Virus record (IMG/VR): IMGVR_UViG_3300020171_000046
Span: 1 to 47,291 of that record
Source of the DNA: a virus
Reading direction: 5' to 3' (one strand)
DNA length: 47,291 nucleotides
Below, one piece after another: positions 6,215-14,283 of the stretch. Each line of letters starts with the position of its first letter. Positions within the stretch are counted from its first letter, which is position 1. Below the pieces are notes generated by a model. The model had not been told where the DNA came from and made no database searches. It saw nothing but the letters and a program-made list of their open reading frames with translations. A program made the translations under genes and the position numbers.

Positions 6215-6450
6215 AACTTCCAGCCCTTCACTTCTTCGAGTACCATGATCTTGACGGCCTCTACGAACTGAGAGGCTGCTTCGACTGGAATCTTGAACTC
6301 GGTCACGAGGCGTTGTTTGATGCGCGCCCAGTCGATCTTCTCAACGATCTGCTCAGGCGTCATTGTCTTGGGATCGACGCCGATTCGGTCTTCCACATGT
6401 TTGCGTAACACCCAGTTGATGAACTCTCCGAGATCAAGTTTCTTTCCCAT
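6211..6450 (-). CDS. Helical hypothetical protein in lysis cluster, 79 aa
   Basis: The protein is all-helical and charged, with no membrane segment or signal peptide: LGEFINWVLRKHVEDRI, PEQIVEKIDWARIKQRL, EAASQFVEAVKIMVLEEV. The ATG at 6450 follows GAGGGGGG; an earlier GTG would add seven poor residues. It lies between the holin-like and endolysin-like genes and overlaps the latter. A lysis-accessory role is suggested only by position. Confidence 0.65.
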   Translation of the reverse strand: MGKKLDLGEFINWVLRKHVEDRIGVDPKTMTPEQIVEKIDWARIKQRLVTEFKIPVEAASQFVEAVKIMVLEEVKGWKL

Positions 6451-6460
6451 ATACCCCCCC

Positions 6461-6724
6461 TCACCTCTCATAATGCGCCAACTGATCCCAACCCATACTC
6501 GCGGCTAGGATAACTAGCGCATTGCAGACCGTCACCACGACCGCGTCGATGTTTAGCGGTTTGAAGATCACGGCGGCCAACACGAGTGACACGAAAGCTG
6601 CACAAAGTTGAGTGCCCCGACCCGAGAGGCCGGGAGAGAACCGCTTAACCATGCCGACGAACAGAGTCACTGCCGCCGACGCGCCTGCAAACGTCTTCAA
6701 GGCATCGAGTGTAATCCAGTCCAT
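6461..6724 (-). CDS. Holin-like membrane protein, 87 aa
   Basis: Three hydrophobic segments are visible: about 8-24 (LKTFAGASAAVTLFVGM), 37-51 (LCAAFVSLVLAAVIF) and 56-75 (AVVVTVCNALVILAASMGW). The last is followed by a charged C-terminus (HYER). Size, number of helices and position before the endolysin-like gene fit a class I-type holin, which permeabilises the inner membrane at lysis. GGAGGGAGGTGAG supports the ATG; upstream codons in frame look noncoding. Confidence 0.65.
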   Translation of the reverse strand: MDWITLDALKTFAGASAAVTLFVGMVKRFSPGLSGRGTQLCAAFVSLVLAAVIFKPLNIDAVVVTVCNALVILAASMGWDQLAHYER

Positions 6725-6729
6725 GCGTC

Positions 6730-7107
6730 TCACCTCCCTCCACTTAAGACTTCGCGCAAGATAACCTGTGCTATCACAGATACGCAGAGTGTCAGGAACG
6801 CACCAATAATAAGCGCAGTGACGGCCCAACGGCGGCTGACTCCTACGCCGCTATCTTCTTTGATCGTTGCGATGAACGCATGAAGTTTTTCATCGCAACT
6901 CTGTACATTGGCTTCGACCGTCTGTATGCGGGAACGGCCTTCCGGCCATAGTTCCTGCATGATGGTCTTGCGCTCCGGCTGCATGGCGATCACCGTATCG
7001 TGGGTTCTGGACGTGGTTTTGGCGATCTCTGTCACCTTCTCATCGAGCACCTTCAACCTCTCCAAGATCACTCCATGTTCACCGTTAACCTTCTCTGCCT
7101 TTGTCAT
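6730..7107 (-). CDS. Coiled-coil membrane protein of the lysis cluster, 125 aa
   Basis: A soluble helical N-terminal region (about 1-85, heptad-like from LERLKVLDEKVTEIAK) is followed by one transmembrane helix (about 95-117, AVTALIIGAFLTLCVSVIAQ) and a short tail. This resembles XhlA-type lysis proteins, which pair with a holin and endolysin. The gene starts 10 bases after AAGGAG and is followed by the holin-like gene 5 bases downstream. Confidence 0.55.
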   Translation of the reverse strand: MTKAEKVNGEHGVILERLKVLDEKVTEIAKTTSRTHDTVIAMQPERKTIMQELWPEGRSRIQTVEANVQSCDEKLHAFIATIKEDSGVGVSRRWAVTALIIGAFLTLCVSVIAQVILREVLSGGR

Positions 7108-7151
7108 CTCTACTCTGCTCCTTATGGCTTGACCCTGCCGCCGCCGGTAGA

Positions 7152-10100
7152 CTACTCCGCCTTCGTCGCTTCCTGTATATTCTGAACCAGTGGCATAGCA
7201 TATTCCATGAACCGTCGTTCTGCTTCCTCAACCTGCTTGCGCTGAGATTCAGTCCATTTCTCCACAGGCTTACCCTTCGTGATTTGAACGATCCGTTTCC
7301 GCAAAGCCTTCTTAGCCCTCTCGATTTCCCATGCGCGGTAGCCCGCTTCTTTCTGAAGATCGACTTTCCGGGTCTTCAATCCTGCCGCATAAGCCGCTCG
7401 TTCACCTACGGAACGCGGTGTACCTTCGGGTTCAAACGGTGGAGACGGTCTAGTTGCACCGGCAACCATGCCTTCCCATGCAGGCCCGCCACGCGGCAGT
7501 ACACCAGGTATAGGAGGCGTCATAGACGGTAGAGCAAACTTGGCAACATGTTCTATCTGGCGTTGTCGTGCTGCTCCGGGGTCAACTGTTCTCAACCCTT
7601 CGGGTACAATATCCCTGCCGGTAAACAAACTTCTGTTGGTTGCCAACTCATAACCCGTTGTGAACGCAGGCGCGGTCTTGGCAAGTACACTGCGAAGTGG
7701 ATCGGACGCTGCCTCACCGACATCAGCGTAAGGAATCAGATAACCGACATTTAGGTATGAAGGTGATTCGCCGGGAAGTCGGATATGCGTATCCTTCATC
7801 CAGTCGGGCATTACGCCACGTTCTTTCGCCCTCTGTTCGTCCGGTGTCATTTCTTCAACCGCACGACCGGCCTTGGCATACTTTGAGAGTCTTCCCGTGT
7901 TTTCCCAAAATCCACGCGCCATTGCAGGAATAGCCTTGTAAGGGAATACGACAAACGGCATAACACCATAACTTCGCATGAAATCTACGGCACGAGGTAC
8001 TTTTCGGTAGTTGAACAGTGCGCGGTCAGCGAACTCAGCAGCCATTTGAGCAGGCATACCGCGTTTGCGAGCGTTGATGTAGACTGCCATCTTGAACCAC
8101 TTCTCGTTGAACTCATAGAGTTCGGCAGGTTTCTTCAATACCCGTCCGATTGTGCCGATACCCTTCTGCACCAACCCCGCACTGTCGTTGGAGGCCGATT
8201 CGACTATCGCCTTAAGTTCTTGGCTAATGAACGTATCATGGAGGAACACTCCGTTCTCCAAGGCTTCCTGATACCACTTGTCCTTACCGACAATAGATTT
8301 GAACCCCTGAGCATACCGGTCGATCCGATACGGTGATACTTCACCAACAACATCCGCGAGGACGAAGTTGGTAAGCGTATTCCGTGCCTGTGTGGGAAGG
8401 GAAAGCGGCACTTTGCCGAGTTTCCACCAGCTAACAATCTTACGGATGCCCTGTGCGAACTCGTTAGGCGGTTTCGGCGCAGAGTTCATCAGGTCGTAGT
8501 ACATCGCCTCGGGCACCCACTTGTTCGTAAGTGCGCCCCACACCGGTTTCTTGGTGGCCGGGTCGAGTTCGTCTCCGAGTTTCATGTAGCCCTTGATTTT
8601 GCCGGGATCGAGTTTGCCTATCTGCTCGTCACTCAGCGCGACACCTTCTGCAAGCCGCTTATACATGTTTGCCCGCGCTACAAGTTGAGACGACTTCTCT
8701 GCGCCTGCTGCGAGCCTTGCAGACGCCTCCGGTATCTCGCCTAGAATATCCTTGAGTTCCTGCGATACGCCGCTTCTCTGCATGACTGCACCGAACTTGA
8801 GTGCGCCGTCCGGCTTGCGCTCGGCGACCGACTTCAAGGACTGTAGCTCTGACATCAGTTCTTGCGCCTTCTGCGGGTTCGTCTTACGCATCTCTTCGAT
8901 GTATGCCTCTGCATCCTCAAACCGGCCGTATATTCGGCGAAGATGAAGTTGGGTCCACTGATCGGCGGTTTCGCGGGTCAACTGTTCGGCCTCTACAAGC
9001 ATCCGTCCGATGTCATCTTGGAAACCGGCAGTCTTGGTAGCCAATCGCGCAACCGCATCCCGGTAAGCCTTGCCTCGTGTTGTTTCGATCTCGCTCAAAA
9101 TCGTAACTTTCGCCTTGGATATATCAGCCAAGTTCTTCGGTGGCCTGCCGTTCACGAGTCCGGCATCTACGACGCGGGCAACATCCCTGTCGATACCTAC
9201 GCCGTGCGCTTGTACATCTTTAGCGATCTCGGCAGCCTTCTGCTTGATCTTCGACGCCTCGATTATCATCCGGTCGGTTTCGCGGTCGAGTGCCTTCCGA
9301 GCGGCAAGCGTATCACCGCGTACCGAGAACCCGGCAGTATACTCGAAGGCGTTCAATGCCTTGCGGATGGGTGCAATCTTTTCGGCTGCATCTATCAGTC
9401 CGGCCATCTTCTCGGCAAACGCAAGTTTCGCCCCGACGGGTATCAACTTCCCGGCTGTCGTCGCTATACCGGCAAACGGGATATAGGTAGTCGGGTCGAG
9501 TGCGATGTCCGGCACAAGTCCGGCGAGACCGAGAACATCAGAGAACGCCGTTCGTTCCTCCACACCCTTGAAAACACCCTGCTTGCCAGGGATTGCCGCT
9601 TCCTTGGCGATACTGGCAACCAGGTAGTTACCGAGACTAACAGCATCGCCAATATCAGCGAGGATGCCGCCAGAGAACAGTGTCTCATCCTTCTTGGCCG
9701 GTTCGTTATCCTCGCCCCTACGCCACTTTTCGACAGCCGCAGCCACAAGGGGAGCAGATGCAGCGATGCCAGTTCCGGCGAGTATCGTCTCGATGGTAGC
9801 CTTGCCCGCCTCCCCCGTCCCCGGCTTCACGGACGGCGCGGCTGGCGCTTTCGCCTTGGGCACACGCGCCGGGGCGACGGGAGGGGGGGGAGGGGGCACG
9901 GTGCGGAGTGCAGGGTGTTTATCGAATACCGCTCTGATGTTTGGCGTTATCGAGTTCGGATCGCTGAGGTATTCGGTGTAGTCTATAGCGATCTTCTCGC
10001 GGTGGAATTGGTTCTTTACTGTCCATTCATCTAGTCCTGCGGCTGCAACATACTCGTCCAGCAAGGTCTGCCGTTGCGCGTCTGGGAGTGTCTCTATCTT

Positions 10101-11936
10101 GACGTGCGCGAGTTCGTGGTTGCGTATAACTGGGTCGTTCATGTATCGCTCGTCTGCGAATACGATACGCTTATTTTGCCAGTCCACCTCGGCTTCGTAT
10201 GTATGCCCCTCTTTGGTTCGCGTTCTGCCAACCTCCAACTTCCAGCCCTGCGGCACGTCAACGGTCACCCCGCCACTCGCGCCCTCCACCTTCGCGGGCG
10301 GGGGGGCGGGGTGAGCGACGGGTGTGGCAGATACCGGTTCACCATATCCAGCGTCGCGTACTGCCTTCTTTGCGCCAGTTTCGGTTTTGGCTGTTACGGT
10401 ATACCGACGTTCAACGGGTTCAGCAGTCTTACGTCCGCCAATCTTAACTTGTTCAACTACAGTGACTTCCCACTGCTTGCCCTCCACCTTCCCCGCCTCG
10501 ACGCCCTTGACGCTGGGGGACGCTTGGCGCTTGGGCGTGGGGGCGTTGACGACAGGTTGGGGCGCGAATCGTACTGTCTCGGCAGGATGTCCAGGAACAC
10601 GCACGATTATCCCGTCATAACCCAGAGACTGTAGCCTCGCAGGGTCTACTGCACCTACGATAGCTTCACTTGCATCAGTAATCACGTAGGGTTTGCGAAG
10701 TGTAACCTCAACAGGTTCAACCTTCCCAAACTGAGAGGCGTAATTCTTATCTGGAGTGGTGTACTGACCCTCTCCGTATCGTGCGCGACCCTTGTTATCT
10801 CCAATACCCCTGTACTCTATTGCAATATAGGGTTCTGCTGTCGTCGGCTGGGCGACCGGCGCTTCCCTCAGCCCCTCGATCAGCGCGGGGACGGCGGGTA
10901 CTTCCTGCTTCGGCGGTACTATCGTGACCTTGGCCTTGTGTACTGGCTTCATGAGTGTACGTCCCGTCGTCGGGTTTTTCAGCGTCAACATGTCGCCGTC
11001 TACCGCTTCAATGACATATTCCCGCTTCATGAACTGCACGGCGTTCCCAGTCTTCGTTTCCAGACGCATAAAGGGTTTAGGTTGTACGCCTGGTTTCGGC
11101 GGAGTGTATGTAGGACGCATCGGCACAGGTTCACCTACAGGCGGTGTCACTATCGGTTCGCCGGGAGGCCCAGGACGCGGCAAGGGGAGTGCTTTCTGTA
11201 TGAACGGCTCAGGTGGCAGCCGCCTTGCCGGAAGTGATGTACCTGTGCGCGAGATCGGCAGTTTCCCAGCAGTCGGCTTGGCCGGGGGGATAAGTTCGCC
11301 TTCGAGCACGCGGGACTTCGGAATAACGGCAGGCACTCCAGATACACGCGGTTGTCGGAACAGTGGACTAACCGCACCGGTAAACGCCAGCCAGTCGGCT
11401 ATTGTCGCAACAGGACGCGAGGATAGACTGCTTGCAGGACTCATAATGGAGTACCCGAAACTCTGTGCCATATCCTTGAGTGTTTCGGGACTGAATACTT
11501 CTGCGGCATATTCCTTCCCGCGTTCTCCACCAAGACCCAATGCACCGGCTGCTGCTTGGCCGAGAGTATAGCCCGGCCCGGCTACTAACCCAACAATCTG
11601 TTTACCGAGATCGAGTAGGCCACCTGATTCCTCCTCAATCGGCACATTATACTTATCTTCTGCCTTCTGTGCGCGAATGCTCGTACCTACAGGCCGACTC
11701 GGTTTTGGAGAAACCGATGGCAGTCCATGTTTCCGCTCGAACTCTTTCACCCATTCGTGCCGATAGGTCGGACCCTTCACCTTCTCAAGACCAAATGCAG
11801 TTGTCAGACCTAGAGTATCAGCGACACCCTGAATCAGTCCGCGCTTTGGGGCAGACTTAACCGACTGCATGATCTCGTCAGGTGAGCGTCGCTTACCCCT
11901 TATGCTGTTTGCGATCTCGTCAGGTGAACGTCTCAT
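7152..11936 (-). CDS. Giant polyvalent internal virion protein, 1594 aa
   Basis: Several modules are visible. The N-terminus repeats RRSPDEI twice within 22 residues. Around 368-460 is an ADP-ribosyltransferase-like stretch (YGEGQYTTPDKNYASQFG ... LQSLGYDGIIVR), as in ART-PolyVal proteins. About 606-612 has NHELAHVKIE, an HExxH zinc-peptidase motif. Long helical segments follow, and about 1320-1345 (MPFVVFPYKAIPAMARGF) matches the LPD38-type block of large polyvalent proteins. Pro-rich linkers separate the parts. Proteins like this are packaged in the capsid and ejected with the DNA; ART and protease activities could act on host targets early in infection. Activities are inferred from motifs. 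It is the last virion gene, and its ATG overlaps the stop of the 495-aa gene. Confidence 0.75.
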   Translation of the reverse strand: MRRSPDEIANSIRGKRRSPDEIMQSVKSAPKRGLIQGVADTLGLTTAFGLEKVKGPTYRHEWVKEFERKHGLPSVSPKPSRPVGTSIRAQKAEDKYNVPIEEESGGLLDLGKQIVGLVAGPGYTLGQAAAGALGLGGERGKEYAAEVFSPETLKDMAQSFGYSIMSPASSLSSRPVATIADWLAFTGAVSPLFRQPRVSGVPAVIPKSRVLEGELIPPAKPTAGKLPISRTGTSLPARRLPPEPFIQKALPLPRPGPPGEPIVTPPVGEPVPMRPTYTPPKPGVQPKPFMRLETKTGNAVQFMKREYVIEAVDGDMLTLKNPTTGRTLMKPVHKAKVTIVPPKQEVPAVPALIEGLREAPVAQPTTAEPYIAIEYRGIGDNKGRARYGEGQYTTPDKNYASQFGKVEPVEVTLRKPYVITDASEAIVGAVDPARLQSLGYDGIIVRVPGHPAETVRFAPQPVVNAPTPKRQASPSVKGVEAGKVEGKQWEVTVVEQVKIGGRKTAEPVERRYTVTAKTETGAKKAVRDAGYGEPVSATPVAHPAPPPAKVEGASGGVTVDVPQGWKLEVGRTRTKEGHTYEAEVDWQNKRIVFADERYMNDPVIRNHELAHVKIETLPDAQRQTLLDEYVAAAGLDEWTVKNQFHREKIAIDYTEYLSDPNSITPNIRAVFDKHPALRTVPPPPPPVAPARVPKAKAPAAPSVKPGTGEAGKATIETILAGTGIAASAPLVAAAVEKWRRGEDNEPAKKDETLFSGGILADIGDAVSLGNYLVASIAKEAAIPGKQGVFKGVEERTAFSDVLGLAGLVPDIALDPTTYIPFAGIATTAGKLIPVGAKLAFAEKMAGLIDAAEKIAPIRKALNAFEYTAGFSVRGDTLAARKALDRETDRMIIEASKIKQKAAEIAKDVQAHGVGIDRDVARVVDAGLVNGRPPKNLADISKAKVTILSEIETTRGKAYRDAVARLATKTAGFQDDIGRMLVEAEQLTRETADQWTQLHLRRIYGRFEDAEAYIEEMRKTNPQKAQELMSELQSLKSVAERKPDGALKFGAVMQRSGVSQELKDILGEIPEASARLAAGAEKSSQLVARANMYKRLAEGVALSDEQIGKLDPGKIKGYMKLGDELDPATKKPVWGALTNKWVPEAMYYDLMNSAPKPPNEFAQGIRKIVSWWKLGKVPLSLPTQARNTLTNFVLADVVGEVSPYRIDRYAQGFKSIVGKDKWYQEALENGVFLHDTFISQELKAIVESASNDSAGLVQKGIGTIGRVLKKPAELYEFNEKWFKMAVYINARKRGMPAQMAAEFADRALFNYRKVPRAVDFMRSYGVMPFVVFPYKAIPAMARGFWENTGRLSKYAKAGRAVEEMTPDEQRAKERGVMPDWMKDTHIRLPGESPSYLNVGYLIPYADVGEAASDPLRSVLAKTAPAFTTGYELATNRSLFTGRDIVPEGLRTVDPGAARQRQIEHVAKFALPSMTPPIPGVLPRGGPAWEGMVAGATRPSPPFEPEGTPRSVGERAAYAAGLKTRKVDLQKEAGYRAWEIERAKKALRKRIVQITKGKPVEKWTESQRKQVEEAERRFMEYAMPLVQNIQEATKAE

Positions 11937-13420
11937 TTTGTTGCCTTTATGAGTGTCTTAGCTCCACCACTGCTCCAGAGATGATCGGTCATGTACTTGG
12001 TCATCTCGCCCTCGCTATAACCTTCGGCTCTCATGCCACGTATCCACTTCTGCCAGTCTGCGCGACTCATCTTGAGGTCTTTGCCCTTTTTCATAGTAGG
12101 TGGCCCGCCTGTACGCGGAGGCGGTGTGCCCCGGAGGGTATCGAGTTTTCGCTGGTAGATCGTTTTCTCGTTCCGCAACTGCTTGATCTGCGCCTGTCTC
12201 TGTGCTTTCTCAGCAGAGGTCACAGGGTTGAAGGGGTCGATCTCACCGAGCCGGGATTCGTTCGCGGCTATCTTGTCGTCAATGGAGATCATGAGTCGCG
12301 TCAGAGATTCCTCGGTAGGATTCTTGCCGGACACCGCTTTCTTATCATCCTGGTACTTCTTCTCAGCCAACACAAGATGCTGCCGACTGATCGCTATGCG
12401 TTCCCGCGCCAGCGTCTCGTTAGTCCGATGTGACGTTTCTGTTTCCTTCGCACGGCGCTTGCTGAGATCAAGGGTTTCCTTCTCTTTAACTGCAAGGGGT
12501 CCCCGACTGCTGATGGAAAACGTAGAGCCAGTAGACGGTTGCATTTGTGCAGGTGCAAGCGGCCCCACGCCCATATTGCCGCTATTCATACGGATAAGTT
12601 CTCCAGGAGTATAACTTCCAGTTGTTCCCATGCCGGGTGTATAGCCGGGTATTGAGGTCAAGCCGCCAAGCGGATTCGCAGGAGGAGGCGGTAGATTGAT
12701 CTGACCTTGGAGACCAGGTGAAACCTTGGGCTGTTCTTCCCACGGAGGCGGCGGCAAGTTCTGTAATGGACTCGACGCACCGGGTTGCGGAACTTGTAGA
12801 CCGCTAGCCTTGGTCTTCATTGTCCAGTTCAAGACGTTTTGCCATAGTTGATACTGCTCAGATTTGGGATCGACACCGCCAGCGTTGAGATACTTCAGAG
12901 TCTCTAATGCCTCAGTCCCAATATCGTCAAGTACACCGAGATTGCCTTTCTGCACCTCCAGCATCATGCCGAGAACCTTCTGCCTACTAGTTTCAAGTGT
13001 ACTTGCCGTTGGCACGCCCTTCAAAGCTCGGAACGGCTGATCGCCCCTGCCTTGGGGTGTCATGCGGTTGAATAACGCTTCCTGCGAGGCTTCATCGAGA
13101 CCTTTTGCCAGGTTGCCATGCCCGAGTGTTATCTGGTCACGCTTGTAGGGCGAGTAATCACCTTGTCCAGCCTCAAACGTCCCGATCTCGCCGCCCATGC
13201 CGAGTTCTTTCTGGTGGTACTTCGCCAGTTCGGTGAGCACCTGAAGTTGCTGTGCGCCGAGAGTGCTGGTATCGGCCTGCGCAATCTTCGCCAACTGCTC
13301 GGTGTGATACTGGCGCTTTCGGTCGGCGATCTGCTGTTCCTGCAAGCCTTGAACCCGCTTCTGCTCCCGGCCCTGCGCGTAACCGCCTACGAGTTGTCCC
13401 CAGTCGATTGGTACTGCCAT
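11933..13420 (-). CDS. Internal virion protein candidate, 495 aa
   Basis: Helical, Gln-rich N-terminus (YAQGREQKRVQGLQEQQI), a Gly/Pro/Ser-rich middle (about 215-310) and a charged coiled-coil-like stretch (about 315-370, TLDLSKRRAKETETSHRTNE). No enzyme motif is visible. Its place between the smaller 276-aa protein and the 1594-aa polyvalent protein matches the three ejected internal proteins of podoviruses, but sequence gives no family match I can name. Its stop overlaps the polyvalent gene start. Confidence 0.6.
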   Translation of the reverse strand: MAVPIDWGQLVGGYAQGREQKRVQGLQEQQIADRKRQYHTEQLAKIAQADTSTLGAQQLQVLTELAKYHQKELGMGGEIGTFEAGQGDYSPYKRDQITLGHGNLAKGLDEASQEALFNRMTPQGRGDQPFRALKGVPTASTLETSRQKVLGMMLEVQKGNLGVLDDIGTEALETLKYLNAGGVDPKSEQYQLWQNVLNWTMKTKASGLQVPQPGASSPLQNLPPPPWEEQPKVSPGLQGQINLPPPPANPLGGLTSIPGYTPGMGTTGSYTPGELIRMNSGNMGVGPLAPAQMQPSTGSTFSISSRGPLAVKEKETLDLSKRRAKETETSHRTNETLARERIAISRQHLVLAEKKYQDDKKAVSGKNPTEESLTRLMISIDDKIAANESRLGEIDPFNPVTSAEKAQRQAQIKQLRNEKTIYQRKLDTLRGTPPPRTGGPPTMKKGKDLKMSRADWQKWIRGMRAEGYSEGEMTKYMTDHLWSSGGAKTLIKATK

Positions 13421-13442
13421 GATGTTACCCTCCGCCTATGGC

Positions 13443-14273
13443 CTACCGATTCGGCCCCATGTTCCTCTGCCAGCCCTCTATGGCTTCGTTTTCTAGCCAA
13501 TCTTTCCACCAGTTAGGATTCCACGAGTTCGGCCACTGGATAGATGGTGACTGCGGCGTATACGAAGACCCTCCGCCGTATCCCGTGCGCTGTCCCCAGT
13601 TCGGATGCGATGCCGTCTGCGCCGCGTTCACTTCCGACGAGCCGGTAGTTCCACTTGGCAAACTCCCACCAAACGCAGCTTTGCCGATCTCGCCGCCGAT
13701 AAGTTTCAGGAAGTTGCCGCCCATCTGTCCGTACTGGTTGGCCTGCTGGTTGTACATGTCGATGAACGGCGTATAGTTCGGCTGACTGCCTGCCGCACTT
13801 GAGAACAGACTGTTTGCGAGATTCTGGAGGTAGGTCGCGTTACTCGTCCTCATCCCCTGTTCCGTCTGCGCCAGGTTACCTCGGTTGGTTGCTCGCGCCT
13901 GTTGCTGCCAGAGCGGGATGTTCGCGTTTTCCATACCCTGTGTCGATGAGGCCGTGCCTGTCCCCATGAACCCGCGAGCCGCTAGTCCACCAGCCGTCTG
14001 CGCACGTATCTGCTGCATCATGCGCTCGGTGTCCACGTCGGACGCGCCCCTGAGCGACTGCATAATCTCGTCAACATCAGGAACTTGCATCCACTGAGGC
14101 AGGCCGCCTATATTGCCGCTATAGAGTCGCTGCACCAATTCGAGCATCTGCCGACGTGCAGGGTCCAGTTGAGCCATCGCCTGAAGTTGCTGGTTAGTCA
14201 GATCGTTGGCTCTCCTGTTAGCCGCGTCTGCCGCTTGTTTGCCCGGTATCAGCCAATCAAGCATTCCACCCAT
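13443..14273 (-). CDS. Small internal virion protein candidate, 276 aa
   Basis: The N-terminal half is Ala/Gln/Asn-rich helix (KQAADAANRRANDLTNQQLQ). It is followed by a Gly-Ala patch (GLAARGFMGTGTASS) and a Gln/Asn-rich region (QQQARATNRGNLAQTEQG, MYNQQANQYGQMGG), a composition typical of short podovirus ejection or internal proteins. GGAGG 7 bases upstream fixes the start. A membrane-prone segment (IGGEIGKAAFGG) is weak. The structural role is inferred from composition and location. Confidence 0.55.
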   Translation of the reverse strand: MGGMLDWLIPGKQAADAANRRANDLTNQQLQAMAQLDPARRQMLELVQRLYSGNIGGLPQWMQVPDVDEIMQSLRGASDVDTERMMQQIRAQTAGGLAARGFMGTGTASSTQGMENANIPLWQQQARATNRGNLAQTEQGMRTSNATYLQNLANSLFSSAAGSQPNYTPFIDMYNQQANQYGQMGGNFLKLIGGEIGKAAFGGSLPSGTTGSSEVNAAQTASHPNWGQRTGYGGGSSYTPQSPSIQWPNSWNPNWWKDWLENEAIEGWQRNMGPNR

Positions 14274-14283
14274 ATCCTGCCTC

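Noticed and set aside
8862-10034. Plus-strand open frame of 390 codons
   Set aside because: It lies wholly antisense to the polyvalent protein gene, has no ribosome binding site and has a noise-like Arg/Cys/Leu composition.
11882-12433. Plus-strand open frames over the virion genes (several of 100-220 codons)
   Set aside because: All are antisense to long genes with good starts and show no domains or ribosome binding sites.
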